From Aradus depressus (taxonomy: Eukaryota > Arthropoda > Insecta > Hemiptera > Aradidae), in NCBI GenBank assembly GCA_963662175.1, contig OY759215.1, positions 31,932,066-31,996,065 on the forward strand: a stretch of 64,000 nucleotides of DNA, given 5' to 3'. Positions 1 through 11,879 of this stretch are shown here, one piece after another. A model generated the notes under the pieces. That model was given only the letters and a program-made list of their open reading frames with translations, was not told where the DNA came from and made no database searches. The position numbers and the translations under genes are program-made. Position 1 is the stretch's first letter, and each line of letters begins with the position of its first letter.

Positions 1-97
1 TTTTCAAAAATATTCTTATAAATATTTCTTCTGTAGGCGATCGGTGTCGGTTGGGAATATGAATAATAGATAATAAAAAAATAATCGGACATAATAT

Positions 98-153
98 GAG
101 GTGTCGCATTTTATGTTGGATTTTATTGTCTGCAACATAAAATGTGACTCCTC
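98..153. repeat. short imperfect inverted repeat
   Basis: Arms 98-118 and 133-153 (21 nt each, 2 mismatches) are inverted around a 14-nt spacer in AT-rich DNA. It could be a MITE remnant; no target duplication was found. Confidence 0.55.
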
Positions 154-171
154 ATTTTATGTAAAATAAGT

Positions 172-500
172 AATTAGATGTATCAGTCCAACATTTTTTT
201 ATTTAAACCACAACTAGTTTCGGCAATTTGCCACCTTCAGGTGGTGAATCTGAACATACATAAACCAAAAATTAGATTAGAATTTACGAGCTTTTACAGT
301 TCATGTCAATCATTAACTAATAAATAAATAAGTTAAAAATAAAATATAACAATTTAAAAATACGTAACAATTACCAAAAGTACAATAAGTTAATAATATA
401 ATAATTTTTAATTAAAATACCTTGCTAGAGAAGAGGTTAAGGGACACGTACGAGTATCAGGGACCAGCTGGACACTGGCTCACTGGAAGACTCCCACTAA
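172..500 (-). mobile_element. Penelope-like element 3' end, family 1
   Basis: The reverse complement of this stretch matches 24230-24560. Shared blocks include the 'cttctct..aagg' start, the 'gttcacc/cctgaag' block and the 'gaaactagttgtgg' block followed by 'gttggactgata'. Read on the minus strand, CTGAAGG, a short hairpin (GGCA..TGCC) and GAAA near positions 205-240 resemble the hammerhead core found in 3' ends of Penelope-like elements. No coding part remains. Confidence 0.55.
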
Positions 501-1779
501 CCAAAACAAAGCTCAGGAAGGGGGGGGGTTTCAAATTGAGTTACACTATTTAAGCAGAGGTCTTTTTTTGTTTTTAGACTTTTTTAATTTCTAATTTTTC
601 GAACCAGTCGAGTGTCGGACCTTTATCTACGAAATGTAAAAATTCCACATTTTTGTCGGCCAAAAACATCATTATTTAACAAGTTAGTCCACTACATCTG
701 CCTACCACCAAAAAATATATCATTTTATGTATATTTTCCATATTCCTACCCAACATTGATCGCCTGCGGAAAGAAAATGTTTATTTTCTACTTTTCAGTG
801 TACTACTATATTTGAAATTTAAGTTTTTTTTTCTATAAAATTAGTTTTGTTAGTAAGACCCCTCTAAAGAATACAGATATTAAATTTCTGAAAGGAAGGA
901 GAAAACTCGGGGCTCGGAGAAGGGAAATTAACGAGTCCTGTTCCTTTCATTAGGGTCGGTTCTGGGCCAGTCCTTAGGAGATATAATTCAATGATAACTG
1001 AATATTAGGGTCTAAAGAAAGGGTCGGGATGGGGGGTGGTCCCTTTATAATAGGGTCGAACAGAATCGACTAGCCCTCCGACAGGGTAATGGGGTAGTGC
1101 CCTGTACCAGATATTGAGGTCGACTCACAACAAACTCATTCTTCTCTGCCATCAAGAAAATATGTTATATGGATGTTATCCTTTCAAGTCAGGCAAACAA
1201 ACACATAACTACATAACAATAACCCGTTTTTTTTTTCTTTTTCTTAACGTCTTAGGATTTAGGTCAATGTTGTACATATTAGGGAAAAAAGTGGATAAAT
1301 TCATATCGGAGCGAAAGTATTTTAACATATTATTCATGAATTATTAATTAAACTTTCAATAATCCGACTTATTGATTTCATAGAATTCATTTTATATTTT
1401 TTATATTTATATTAGATTTGACCTTACAAAGTTGAACGTCCACCAAGAGTATTCTTCAGCATGGCGTGCAGTTCTGAGGGTTCTGATAACCAAGGACCTC
1501 AAACCAGTACAATATAAAAAATCAAATTATATAGGTAATTTGAGAAATACCAAATAATTTTTTCAAAAAATGGACTGTAAAAAAATCCGCAAAGTTCACA
1601 AAACAGACCTTATTCATTTGTAGAAGCCAAGTTTGTCTGGTTATCTTTCACGACTAGATCCTGTTTGATATCCTGCCTGAGGTGGCGATGGTGCTGACCA
1701 TGGATGAATTTATATACCTTTTTGAATTTATATTTAACTATTTTATTAAATTTACATTTTTTTCTCTGATTTTGGACTA
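501..1779. other. no gene recognised
   Basis: AT-rich DNA with a short G run near 521-530. Open frames at 612-815 and 1114-1347 are low-complexity with no recognisable motif. Nothing assignable. Confidence 0.6.
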
Positions 1780-1960
1780 GTCCAACGGATGTTGAAACCG
1801 GTACATTATACACTGTTTTGTTGGATTCATAAATAAAAAGTTGAAAGTAGTTTTATTTGTTACATTTAAGTTTTACAGGAAAATTATAATTTTAGTTAGA
1901 TGAATTTTACAGATACTTGCGTCCGGATTTGAGATTCTAAGGACCTCGCCTCAAAGAATG
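1780..1960 (+). mobile_element. Penelope-like 3' end, family 2
   Basis: This segment recurs in inverted orientation at 30845-31010, sharing the blocks 'tgttttgttggattcataa', 'acatttaagttttacagg' and the following 'aggacc' block. The upstream 'gttgaaaccggtac' resembles the 3' half of the hammerhead-like ends of other Penelope-type pieces in the window. The CTGANGA half is degenerate here. Confidence 0.45.
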
Positions 1961-2104
1961 TTAATGTAATAATGTGATAAGGCAGAGCGGTAACTGACAG
2001 CTGGCAGGAGCAGAGGGTCGGCTGTCTTCGGCACTGCTGTAATTAACCTAACAGTCAGTCTGACATCTCTCTATATCAGACAAATCCTCCAATTGGAAAC
2101 CTTC

Positions 2105-2591
2105 AACTCTTTTTACGTCTAGCTTTGGGAGAACTTACGTAAACGATCAAAAAGTCAACTGCTCGTCCTCCAATAAACAACCAGTTAGTTCCTTTCTGCT
2201 CAAGAGTGCGAAAATACATAATACATTTCAACATAGCGAACCGGAACATGGTGGAAAAACGAGAGCAGAGCGGGCACCCGCCATGGATGTGGAGCCCTGT
2301 GAACACAAACATGGATCTGAAGAAACAGATACACCGGCACAAAAGTTCATACAGAAACACAATGACATATGCAGGAGACACATTGATTACACCAGGATTT
2401 ACACAGATGCATCCAAAATGGAGGAGGGTGTGGGATGTGCAGTAGTCACCCTAGAATCGAACTGGACATTCAAAATCAATCCAGAATGCAGCATTTTCAC
2501 AGGAGAACTTTTCACATCATACAAAAAGTTAAAAACTAGATCTCAGATTTTCCTACGATTACAATACATTCTTATACAATACTATAAATAA
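2105..2591 (+). pseudogene. LINE fragment with RNase H N-terminal part
   Basis: The frame from 2283 contains IYTDASKMEEGVGCAVV and then a CSIFTGEL block, the typical first strands and helix of the RNase H domain of I/R1-type non-LTR retrotransposons (the first catalytic Asp is in YTDAS). Sequence before 2283 looks like the linker between reverse transcriptase and RNase H but is frameshifted. Homology stops around 2530 and the frame ends at 2591, so RNase H is truncated. No start, RT domain or 3' tail is present. It is a dead fragment, possibly of the same broad type as 25197-25745. Confidence 0.7.
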
Positions 2592-3339
2592 ATATAATAA
2601 AGTAAAAAAATTATTGAGTAATTAAAAGAAGACTAATTGGCGAGTATAAACTGAAAACAAAAAACCCAAATGCTAAAAAAATGAGGCAATTATTTTTGGT
2701 AACAAATAATGCCTGTATGGTTAGATATAATATTAGGAGGTTAGGCTTTTTTATAATGCAACTGACTGCATAAGTCGTGTGCCAGTGATTGCAACAAGAA
2801 AATTAACTTAAACACAGTAATCATGACACTTCTTTCGATAATATTTCATTCACTTATTTCCAAAATTATAGAACAATTTTTGAAATTTTCGACAAGAGGA
2901 GAGTTTTGATTTGGTAGTCAAATATTCACCACTTCACCTCAACTACATTCATTATATTTCAACCATTAATTACTTAAATTTTGTATTCACCCGAACGCCA
3001 TTCTTCATGTAAATTTTGTAGAGGGAGGAGCCCATTAACAAGGCTGTTTATTATTCTTCACCAAATCTGAGAAAACAATAATAACCAAGCTAAATTAAAG
3101 CAATCCTCTTGATCTGAGAGGACGGTTAGCATTCATATCTAGGGCAAACAGCAATTAGAGAATAACTGAATTGTTTCAATTCAGCCTTTAGATAGATCCA
3201 TACTAATAATGGAACCCCATTATGTCTGAATTCTACTTCCCCTAAGAACTATACAAGTGCAACGAACCTCATACCTAATTGCTCTTTTCGGGCGCCAAAC
3301 ATGATACAGAATATGGGTAGGTATATATATGTATAGTGA
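2592..3339. other. no gene recognised
   Basis: AT-rich DNA with no domain, repeat match or splice-flanked frame that I can support. Confidence 0.55.
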
Positions 3340-3845
3340 TACTTAACATTTTTCAACCATTAAACGAAGACAACAGAAACAGAGAGTTAGGCATTATTAA
3401 TAATATAGGAAAAGAAAACGGATACAATAGTCACATTATTGATAGGATAAGACGTAAAGTCATAAACAGAATACATTTAAAAGACATTTCAAAATTAGAC
3501 ACATCAAATAATACAGGGACTAAAAAATGGGTGGGATTACCGTATTTTGGAAAAATTTCAGAACAGATAGGAAATATACTTAGAAAAGAGGACTTTTGGG
3601 TAGGTTTTAGAACTAATAATACTATATACAAACATCTCAACAACAAGAAGGACAAAATAAAAACAGAAGAAAAAAGCGGGGTTTACCAACTAAAATGTAG
3701 TTCTTGTAATTTTGTTTATATAGGTCAAACCGGGAGACAATTTAAAAATAGGGTAAAAGAACACATATCAGAAATAGGGCTAAACACCGACGCATCATAT
3801 AACTCAGTAAAATCAACATTCGCACAATTCATCAACGAAAAGTAG
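3340..3845 (+). pseudogene. Penelope-like element, C-terminal linker plus GIY-YIG endonuclease
   Basis: The frame carries the Penelope-type region between reverse transcriptase and endonuclease (WVGLPYFGKISEQIGNIL, then EDFWVGFRTNN), followed by a GIY-YIG module with SGVYQLKCSSC, NFVYIGQTGRQ and VKEHI. In Penelope-like retroelements this nuclease nicks target DNA for primed reverse transcription. The Cys pair before the YIG half is typical of these elements. The reverse transcriptase is absent upstream and the frame stops at 3845 in the KSTFAQF block, before the normal end, so the element is 5'-truncated and probably inactive. No ATG belongs to it. The 3' region follows at 3846-4020. Confidence 0.85.
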
Positions 3846-4020
3846 GGGCTGAAAAAGGGTACCTACCTACCGCTTGGATTGTAAACTACCTAGTTGAACT
3901 TCAATTTAGTATTTGTTAAGTCATGGCTGAAGATCGTAGCAATACCGAAAGTACTCCCATATTATATATTATTTGTGAAATAGACAATAAAAACATACGT
4001 TTTCTTTATTTTTATATATA
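3846..4020 (+). mobile_element. 3' region of the Penelope-like element with hammerhead-like core
   Basis: CTGAAGA at 3927-3933 is followed by a small hairpin (GTA..TAC) and GAAA at 3947-3950, then 'gtactcccat'. The same end, with a better stem, recurs at 41741-41764 and inverted at 40952-41318 and 55833-55956. This directly links the GIY-YIG coding fragment to the non-coding ends seen elsewhere. A TA dinucleotide run at 4013-4027 marks the likely 3' end. Confidence 0.6.
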
Positions 4021-4027
4021 TATATAT

Positions 4028-4420
4028 AGGACCATCCGACCAAAAACGAAGTAATATCTAATGTTTATGATTTCATATTCATGTTTATATTTCATTTTTT
4101 AAATTCCTTTTTTACTTTTCCCTTTTTTATTCCTTAACCAAATGAAAGGGCAATGATTTCATACAGTCCCTGGAATGAATGTATATTTAAAATAAAGGGA
4201 TGTTAAAAAAATAATGAAAACATATACAAATACATCATTTTGCTACCCACACTTTATTTAGGATCCATGAATGTGGAATTTAAATAATCGAAAAATTGCG
4301 GCACCGTCTTCCCACCATGCAGGACGCAATCGGAGGTTATTTTAGCCTCAGGCGCGGCGTTTTTTTGCGCAGTTTTCCGACCTCCAGATTCCACATTTTG
4401 AGAAATTTCATAGTTAAAGT
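4028..4420. other. no gene recognised
   Basis: AT-rich DNA, with a GC-richer patch at 4300-4390 that has no recognisable coding content. Confidence 0.5.
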
Positions 4421-4770
4421 CAAAACCCAATGATGACTTAATCTGTCAAATTTCAGTCATATCGGCTTAAGGGAAGAGTGTTAGGGGGGGGGGGGGAGAG
4501 GGGGGGATGAGGGAACTCAATTCAAAAACCCAAACATCCTAATAACTGCCGATGTAATGAATTTATCAACACGAACTTCAGTATGAGGATTTATGTGTCC
4601 CAATGTAAAGCAAATGTTGAATATTAGCGCGAACGGTCGACTGGTTTTGGAGGGCGAGCGAAAAATTAATTGATGAATTCGTTCTGGGGAAGTACATTGC
4701 CGGTGATTCACCGATGACTTTTTTGTCCACATTTTTATTGGTAACCTGTGAAATAAGTTCTCTTTCACTC
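4421..4770 (-). repeat. Rep-A copy
   Basis: Reverse-oriented copy of the window's most abundant repeat. Markers are the G13 run at 4484-4496, 'ctaataactgccgatgtaatga', 'cgactggttttggag', then 'gggaagtacattgccggtgattcaccgatga'-type sequence at about 4685-4715. Confidence 0.75.
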
Positions 4771-4964
4771 CACTTCTAAGAATAAAATGTATTCAGAGGT
4801 ATATATCCTAATTTATCGGCCCCCTCCAAACAAATCTAAAGTGATCCTGTACAATTGGCCAAATGTAATGGAACTAAGAGCCCTCACTGATTGAAACTCT
4901 GTTAGACACCGTCCGTCCAGTCTGCCTCTTATCTTCAACAACTCAGCTTCTCAACACTCAAACT

Positions 4965-5060
4965 TTAAATGTACCAAGTATAGGAGAAGTTACTTAATCG
5001 GTCAAAAATTCGATGATGAGTTTTCATCAGAATTTTATAACTTCCAATCCCCTTAATCCA
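4965..5060 (-). repeat. Rep-A terminal piece
   Basis: Contains the terminal signature 'gaagttacttaatcggtc' and 'gatgatgagttttcatcaga', in reverse orientation. Confidence 0.6.
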
Positions 5061-5760
5061 AAAATAAAAAATTAAACTATACTTGCACAATACGTGTTCC
5101 GTGCCATCAGCCCAGTTATAAGGAAATAAACAATTGAATTCTTTATAACAATTGATCGAGTTAGAATTTTTCAATCCTCATAATTGTGGATCAACCAACA
5201 CCTAATTCTGTTTTTTTTCAGATTTTTCGGAGCGATCCCTTGGGAGATAAGGGTGGGGGACAGCAATTTTTAAATAAATGCATAAAAAAATACATCATTT
5301 ATCTCTGGCAAGGGTGTAAAAACACATAAGTCAACTTTTATCAATTTTCAGAATAGAAGGAAATAGGTTACACACGAACAAGAAAATATAACATTTTTAC
5401 TTGGTTATCAGGCACACCTTTCTTTATCTCAGAAGCACTGCTAATATAACTTATGTCGTTAAAGCCAAAATAAATTTGTTTTTGAATTTTCACAAGGATT
5501 TCTTGTTTTCTGAACAAAAAAAAAACGCCTATACGTGTTTGTGTGCGTGATAGTGATTATGTGACGAGTGACATGTGTATCCAGAACACTATGAAGAAGA
5601 CATCTATTGGTTTCCAGCCAAATCGAACGAAGTGGAGGGGATGATTAAAGGTGACAGTAGTACCTTGGTAAAAAGTGAGGAAAAATTTCAAATAGCTGTG
5701 GTTAAGTGAGGTTTTTTTTTTAAGAAAGATGCCAAATCCTCTTAGAACAGCATTTTAAGT
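5061..5760. other. intergenic, one short Rep-A piece
   Basis: A short reverse Rep-A module lies at about 5570-5660 ('tatccagaacactatgaag', then 'tttccagccaaatcgaac'). The rest is unassigned. Confidence 0.5.
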
Positions 5761-5762
5761 TA

Positions 5763-5858
5763 GTTATTATGTTTGATGCCCGGACTTACAACTACAAGGT
5801 CATATTGCCTATTACCAGAGAGCTCTCTCGTCACTCTGGAGGAAACTAATGAATGTCA
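5763..5858 (-). mobile_element. SINE, 3' part only
   Basis: About 95 bp matching the tail half of the tRNA-derived SINE family ('gatgcccggactt', 'aaggtcatattgcctatta', 'ctcgtcactctgg'). Confidence 0.65.
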
Positions 5859-6116
5859 GCTGTTCAACATGATTCAGTTTGAAGGAAGACTGGTGGATAA
5901 GTAAGGAGGTAATTTCGTTTTGTTAGTAGATCTCTCCATAGATGTCGCTGGACGTTCCCACTGCCGGGATATGATACACTTTTATAGTGCTTTTTCACGC
6001 ATAAAGTGCTTTTTATGTTGAACTAGAAAACGGTCTGCCAAGTAATTGCACAAAGCTTCTGCCCTAATCTACCCTTAAATTATTGCTTATTTGATTATTA
6101 CTAATAAGTTAGTTAC

Positions 6117-6413
6117 TATGACTCATACCCTGGTTTTAACTACGAGGTCATATTGCCTACCACCAGAGCGCTCTTTCATCACTCTGGAGGAAGTGCGCCC
6201 GACTCTACTGTGAGTGTCCTAAATGTTGCCTGCCTATGTTTATTCACCTAGGATAGGGGCCTTTAAAGAGTACCTGACATTGTATAGGCTCGGGACCATC
6301 GCTTAATGACCTCTCAGATAAAATAAACTAAGAGCCTCAGCCGGGTTTTGAACCCGCAACGATGAGCTCAGTAAGCAAACACGTATCTCAGCTAGTGGCG
6401 CCACCTAGCACTT
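6117..6413 (-). mobile_element. tRNA-derived SINE copy
   Basis: Near full-length but diverged. The tail lies at the left and the tRNA-like head at the right, with a box B equivalent 'gggttttgaaccc' at about 6342. The block between 'ccatcgcttaa' and 'cagataaaataaac' is shortened. Confidence 0.8.
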
Positions 6414-6559
6414 TTAAGTGAGGATTTAACCCTGAACCTTTCCGCTGAGAGCGGAGGAGGCCTGCGTAGGTGATGTTGATCTGGTTAGAGTAGGCGATAC
6501 TAGTCCGGCACAGTATAACATACGAGAAACAAAACTTGTCGAAATATATATTAGTGGTT

Positions 6560-6850
6560 TTTACATCCCTCAGCTATACGATGTAGAGGGGAAGTTATGT
6601 AATCAGTCAAAAATGTTCAGTGTTCACCCCTAATGTCTCCCACCCCCAATTCCATAAATGAAATTTCATGAGTCTGTCTCAGAATCAGTGTGGACACGAT
6701 CTCTCGATAAAATGAATAAATCGATACTAAGTGTATTCAGAATCCTACAAGGAAAGCACCAATTGATTTTCAGCCAAATCGGTCAAAGGGAAGAAAGGAT
6801 TAGGAGAGCAGTTTAACACCGAAGTAATAAATGTAACGATACCAAATTGT
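6560..6850 (-). repeat. Rep-A copy
   Basis: Reverse copy starting with the terminal 'agaggggaagttatgtaatc' and continuing through 'ttgattttcagccaaatcgg'. Confidence 0.65.
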
Positions 6851-6894
6851 ATATCTGAAATCAAAACCCAATAGAGATGACATATATATATAGA

Positions 6895-7172
6895 GGGCGC
6901 CGGTAGCTCAGTGGTATGCGTGCTTGACTTCTGAGCTCAAGATCGTGGGTTCGTAACCCGACCGAGGCCCTTAGTTTATTTTATCTGGGAGGTCAAATAA
7001 ACTTAAGCACGCCGTCCTTGGGATGGGACGTAAAGCGATGGTACCGAGCCTGTACGACGTCAGGTACTCGTTAAAGACCCCTACCCTAGGTGAATAAAAA
7101 TTTAGGGTAGGCAAAATTTAGGACTCCCACAGTAGAATCGGACTCATGTCCACCAGAGTGACGAAAGAGCGC
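6895..7172 (+). mobile_element. tRNA-derived SINE copy, 3' truncated
   Basis: The head 'ggcgccggtagctcagtggt' holds a box A match and 'ggttcgtaacc' a box B match, the internal Pol III promoter of a tRNA-derived SINE. The central 'cgccgtccttgggatggga' and 'ttagggtaggcaaaattta' blocks are present. The copy breaks off at 'gacgaaagagcgc'. Confidence 0.9.
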
Positions 7173-8719
7173 GAATTTACAGGCAAATCGACCAAAGGAA
7201 AAATGGGGATCCAGTAATGCCAGTATGATATGAAAGTATGAGGAAGGAGAGGGGGTGATCTGTACAAAAATGGTTGGTATAAGAATATATGAGAATCCAA
7301 GACCCCATAAGGTGTGGTAATAATAAAATGCTTATTAGGTTTAAGTGTTAAACTTAAATAAATGATTAATAAATAAAAATATAAATAATGCCTAATAATA
7401 ATTAAATAAACAAAAAAGAATAAATAATAATAATAATAAACAATAAGAAATACCACATTTCCTGTAGAAATTTTATCCCTTTACCTTTACTAAATTTTGA
7501 TTTCTACAGTAGTTTTTCGAAAAGGGCCCTAAAAAGTATCATAACTTCAAGACGTGCAATTTTGAAGAAAGTGCACGTATATTTTTAAAAAAATTTAAAT
7601 TAACAAACTTTTTATTTGGATTTCTAAAGAGATGCCATCTTGTCTTCTACATTTTACAAAAATATTAAATCTAATCCAAAGGTTTTCAAATAGTTTTACT
7701 GGGCCAACAGGGAAAATGAAGATAGAATAGATTTTTTTTTGAGAACAAATATTATGTTTATTTTCTTAAATCTACATTTTTGGGCCATTCTCTAAAATTA
7801 AGTTATATATTCCTGGGCATATATCCTGTACATATAAACAAATAAAAGTACCTTCTTTTTGGATCGATTTCACCGTCAATACATTCCTATTTAGTTCATC
7901 ACAATTTAAGCCTAAACACCACTGTACATATCCTCAGACCCTCGCCATTCAACCTCAGGCCTCGACTCTCTCTACACACACTAAAAAAACAGCTGATGGT
8001 TTTGTTTTTGACTGGCATTTGTTTTAAATAGAAATTTGCTTTCTATATAAAAATAAATATAATTAATTTGTTTAATGTTTATAATTTAATCTTTTCAATG
8101 TGTGTATTATTTTTATACATCACAAAGGATTACCTAACAATTTTCAGTCAAATCGACCAAATGGACGTAGGCGATCAAAGGAGGGGGTCTCATCAAAATC
8201 CAGTAGATAAAACTGTCGATGTTACAAAATTAAAAATATAACTATCGATCTTCTATCGAATCAGTTTTCAGAGGTAGATTCCCGCTGTTAAAGTACATTG
8301 CCGGTGCGGCGACAATATATAATTTTTTTTGCCATAAATGAAAAAGATAGATAAAAGATGCAATTTATCATGTAATATTGGAATGCCGCATATATTAAAT
8401 TCCTGAGCGACTAGGAGATCAATAGAATTTGTTGAAGGAGCGGTGGTGGGAAGCGGAGTCAAAGCCGCAACACTGTGGCAGGCGAACAAACGATACCGTT
8501 ATATGGAGGAGATGAAAGGGACTTACAGAGAATGACAGAGGGTACCTGAGGCAGGATACTGACTGGCCCATCGACACACTTTCAAGGCGAACATTGAGTG
8601 TATTTTTGGATAAATAAAATATATATGGCCATAACAAGACGTAGAGCAACCACTCCCCCCCTGTCAATATGTACATCTAGGGACCTAAGCATCCAATGCT
8701 CTTATCCCTTCCCTGTTAG
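7173..8719. other. intergenic, no gene recognised
   Basis: Unassigned AT-rich DNA. A short reverse Rep-A module is visible at about 8140-8230 ('ttttcagtcaaatcgacca'). Open frames at 7118-7456 and 8268-8676 are low-complexity or composition-biased and show no motif. Confidence 0.55.
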
Positions 8720-8955
8720 CTCTACTGTTAGAGTCCTAAATTTTGTCTACCCAGGTTTAGTTACCTAATGTAGAGGGGCTCTTAACAAGTACCAGACATC
8801 GCACCGAGTCAGGAACATCGCTTAACAATCCGAAGGACGGCGTGCTCAAGGTTCTCACCTCTCCGATAAAAAAAACTTAAGGGCCTTGGCAGTGGTTTGA
8901 ACCCGCGATATTGTTCAGTAGGCTAGCACGATTGCTCTAGAGTTACCCTCTAGGA
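8720..8955 (-). mobile_element. tRNA-derived SINE copy, diverged
   Basis: Recognisable blocks are 'gagtcctaaattttg', 'ccgaaggacggcgtgct' and 'tttgaacccgcgat' (box B complement). The tail end is missing. Confidence 0.7.
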
Positions 8956-9249
8956 TAAATATTTAAAAAATGAATCAGAATATTTACAAACATAATATAT
9001 ACGAATGAGCATGTCAAGCAAAACAAAAAATAAAAAATAAAAAAAAAATATTTACTATTTACAAGAACTTGAGAAATCCGCCATGTCAAGTGAAAATAAG
9101 ATACAAATAAATAATTTCCAAAATAGGGAATGAAAAATGAAAGAAAAAAATGAAATACTTGAAACTAGGAAACTACGATTATTTATATACAAAAAATATC
9201 TAAATAAAAACTGTCCCCGCTCAGGCCAATGAACTGTGCCAATTTTATG

Positions 9250-9700
9250 GGCTTTTGATTTTGAATATAAAATTTCATGTCGATACATTCGTTACATCGG
9301 CAGTTTTGGAATGTTTATTTGAGTCCCCTCTGCTCCCCCCCCCCCCCCCCCCCCCCCCCCCCATTCGGCTGATCCTATTGAATATCAATAAGTTTTGTCC
9401 TTTGAACTTACAAATGAAATGTCGTTTCAATACATTCATTGTAATGGCAGTTATTAGAGCTAACTATTTTGTGTTAAGCCTCCCCTACCCCTCTTCCTTT
9501 TGGCCGATTGAAAATCAATGTGTCGTCCTTAGAGGGTTCTGGATACACATATAAAATTTCGTATCGATACATTCATTCAATCGGGAGTTATCGTGTTCCC
9601 AAACAAACACACAGCTATTTTTTTTTTTTCGTTTTTAGAATCAAACTTCTTATTGAATTTTTGACAACATAACTTCCCCTATAATTCTGAAGAAGTAAAA
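9250..9700 (+). repeat. Rep-A copy with C28 run
   Basis: Two to three successive modules ('catgtcgatacattcgttac' and similar), a 28-C run at 9335-9362, and the terminal 'cataacttcccctataattc' then 'gaagaagtaaaa'. Confidence 0.8.
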
Positions 9701-9754
9701 ATAAATCGAAAATACAAACATACAACGTTAACTACTTCCCTCTGTCTGTTATAA

Positions 9755-10590
9755 AGGCTACCTATACGGTCAATATTATTGAAGCAATATCGATATTGAT
9801 CAATATATTAAACGTGTAAGGAGTACATTGAAACAATAATATTGATGGCAATAATATTGAAAAAAATAAAATCCGTTCGATTTTTATTGAAGTTCCGTCA
9901 ATATATTGAGGCGCCGTGTGAGGGGTATACACCATATTGTGCAATAAAACGTCAGTCGTTCTACAGACGCTATAGAGGGTGTTTGTTCTGGAGATGGAAA
10001 CTGATATAAAACGTGAAATTGATAGTGAAAAGAAGCGAAAGAAGTGTTCACAAGATAAAAAAGAAGAAGAAAGGAAATTTATTTTAATGTGCATAGAGGT
10101 GAGGTAGGTGCTGTATTTACATCGATTTTGAAAATAGAATAATAATAAAAGTGGTTATTTTGTCATTTCAAAAGGGGTGATAATTTGTATTAATGATTGT
10201 TTTAGTTATATAAGTCCAGCCAGTTTTATGGAAAATAAAATCAGAGGAATACATGGACAGAGACAAAACAGCTCAAGCAATGGAACGGTTGCTTCATTTT
10301 TATCAACAGAAATTCCCTAATGCTACGACAGATGATGTAAAAAAAAATTCAACTCCCTCCGAACCAACTTTAGGAAGGAATTGAAAAAAATTAGGTATTC
10401 CAAAAAATCAGGAGCTGAGGAGATATACGAATCTACGTTGTGGTATTTTGACGCTATGGGCTTCCTCGTCGACAATTGAAACTGACACTTTATTGATCAA
10501 TATTATTGAGTCGTGTGAGGGCTACCGTTTTTTTACCATATATTGCGTCAATAATATTGCTTCAATAATATTGACCGTGTAAGGTAGCCT
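9755..10590 (+). mobile_element. PIF/Harbinger-type element with MADF gene remnant
   Basis: Terminal inverted repeats begin AGGCTACCTATACGGTCAAT on the left and, read inward on the minus strand, AGGCTACCTTACACGGTCAA on the right. Both ends are flanked by TAA (9752-9754 and 10591-10593), the 3-bp target duplication of PIF/Harbinger transposons. Subterminal DNA is full of 'caatattattga' repeats in both orientations. There is room only for the MADF gene and none for a DDE transposase, so mobilisation would be in trans. Confidence 0.8.
9994..10479 (+). pseudogene. MADF-domain protein of the Harbinger element, frameshifted
   Basis: A first exon from the ATG at 9994 gives a Lys/Glu-rich N-terminus ending near 10097 at a GAG|GTGAGG donor-like site. 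A second exon after the 'aagtccag' acceptor (about 10219) reads PVLWKIKSEEYMDRDK, FPNATTDDVKK and then, after a frame change in the A9 run at 10338-10346, NSLRTNFRKELKKI and TLWYFDAMGFL up to the stop at 10479. This is the order of a MADF (Myb/SANT-like Adf-1) DNA-binding domain, the accessory protein type of PIF/Harbinger. Without one extra A the frame stops early, so the copy is broken unless the homopolymer is misread. No BESS motif is seen. Confidence 0.7.
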
Positions 10591-10593
10591 TAA

Positions 10594-11361
10594 GACGACG
10601 CGTGCGCATTAACTCCGATACACAAAAATCAAGTATTTTCTTTAAAAAAATGGAAAATAGGAAATTTTGTTTGGTCTATATAACCACGACGGAAACGTAA
10701 GAAATTCATAGAAATAAAATTATTAAAAATTGGTACAGTAGTTTTTAAGATTAGCCCAAACATAGAACAAACAGGGGGTACATTAGTTAAATAAATAGTA
10801 GTAAGAGAAGTTGGAAGGCAATTGAGAGAGAATAGATTGGAACAATTTAGTTGGGGAGATAAGTGCATCATTTACACAAATGCTGTCTTGTTCACTCAAC
10901 ATTGTGTCCACCAACATGAACCCATAAGTTTGTTTTTAGTGCCAAACTTTCAGAATCCTGGTTCGTTTATGACCAACACAAGTGTGATGTATTGCTTGAA
11001 AAAATTCAACATGTCCATTTATTATATATTTTCGTTCTGGGATTATAAACATAAGTTTTATTTTTAAAATATTTTTTTTTCACCGTGATATATTTTTCTG
11101 TCCCATCCGCATTCTTACTTTTTCCAAATTATTTTTTCTCAAAATTAAAGAACTTTAACCTATTTGACAAATAGAATCGACAAAATAATATCAAATCATT
11201 CTAAGCTCTAGGAATTAGAATACATCAAAAAAGAAAGTATATTAGCTTTTTGCCCCTAGTAGTTTCATTATATTGCTTGTAAATTTCTCTTTAAGATTTT
11301 CACTGTCGACGGTATTTTGTATTATTTCGGTTTAATACACTCGCCATCACTTATTCTACAG
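10594..11361. other. no gene recognised
   Basis: AT-rich. Frames at 10629-10871 (minus) and 10822-11067 (plus) overlap in antisense and carry no motif I recognise. Confidence 0.5.
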
Positions 11362-11374
11362 ACTCTCCTCTATA

Positions 11375-11683
11375 GGTTAGGTTTTATGACTCATGCCCGG
11401 GCTTTAACTACGAGGTCATATCGTCTACTACCAGACCGCTCTTTCGTCACTCTGGTGGACACGAGCCCGACTCTACTATGGGAGTCCTAAATTGTGCCTA
11501 CCCTAAATTTTTATTCACCTAGGGCAGGGGACTTTAACGAGTACCTGACTGACATCGTACAGACGGCGGCCTCGTTTACTTTACCTCCCAGATAAAATAA
11601 ACTAAGGACCTCGGTCGGGTTTCGAACTCTCGATCTTGAGCTCAGAAGACAAGCACGCATACCACTGAGCTACCGGCGCCCTC
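11375..11683 (-). mobile_element. tRNA-derived SINE copy with target duplication
   Basis: Full-length copy from the 'ggttaggtttta' tail to 'ctgagctaccggcgccctc' (head complement). It is flanked by ACTCTCCTCTATA at 11362-11374 and ACTCTCCTTTATA at 11684-11696, a 13-bp duplication with one mismatch. Confidence 0.9.
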
Positions 11684-11879
11684 ACTCTCCTTTATATATT
11701 AGATGAATAATATTTCTGTCTGTTTTCATTATCTATTTAATAATATTTACTTTCCTGAACTTTTATCAAGCTTTGTACATACTAATCTTATCGTTAGATA
11801 TCCCCTATATACTTCATGGTTATCAAATTTGTGATAGTGGGGAAAATGTATACTTAGCGTTTATAACATTTTGTTCAGA

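Noticed and set aside
6895..6970. tRNA gene (box A and box B present)
   Set aside because: The same head occurs in many copies joined to a constant non-tRNA body, and the acceptor stem does not pair properly; it is the SINE promoter.
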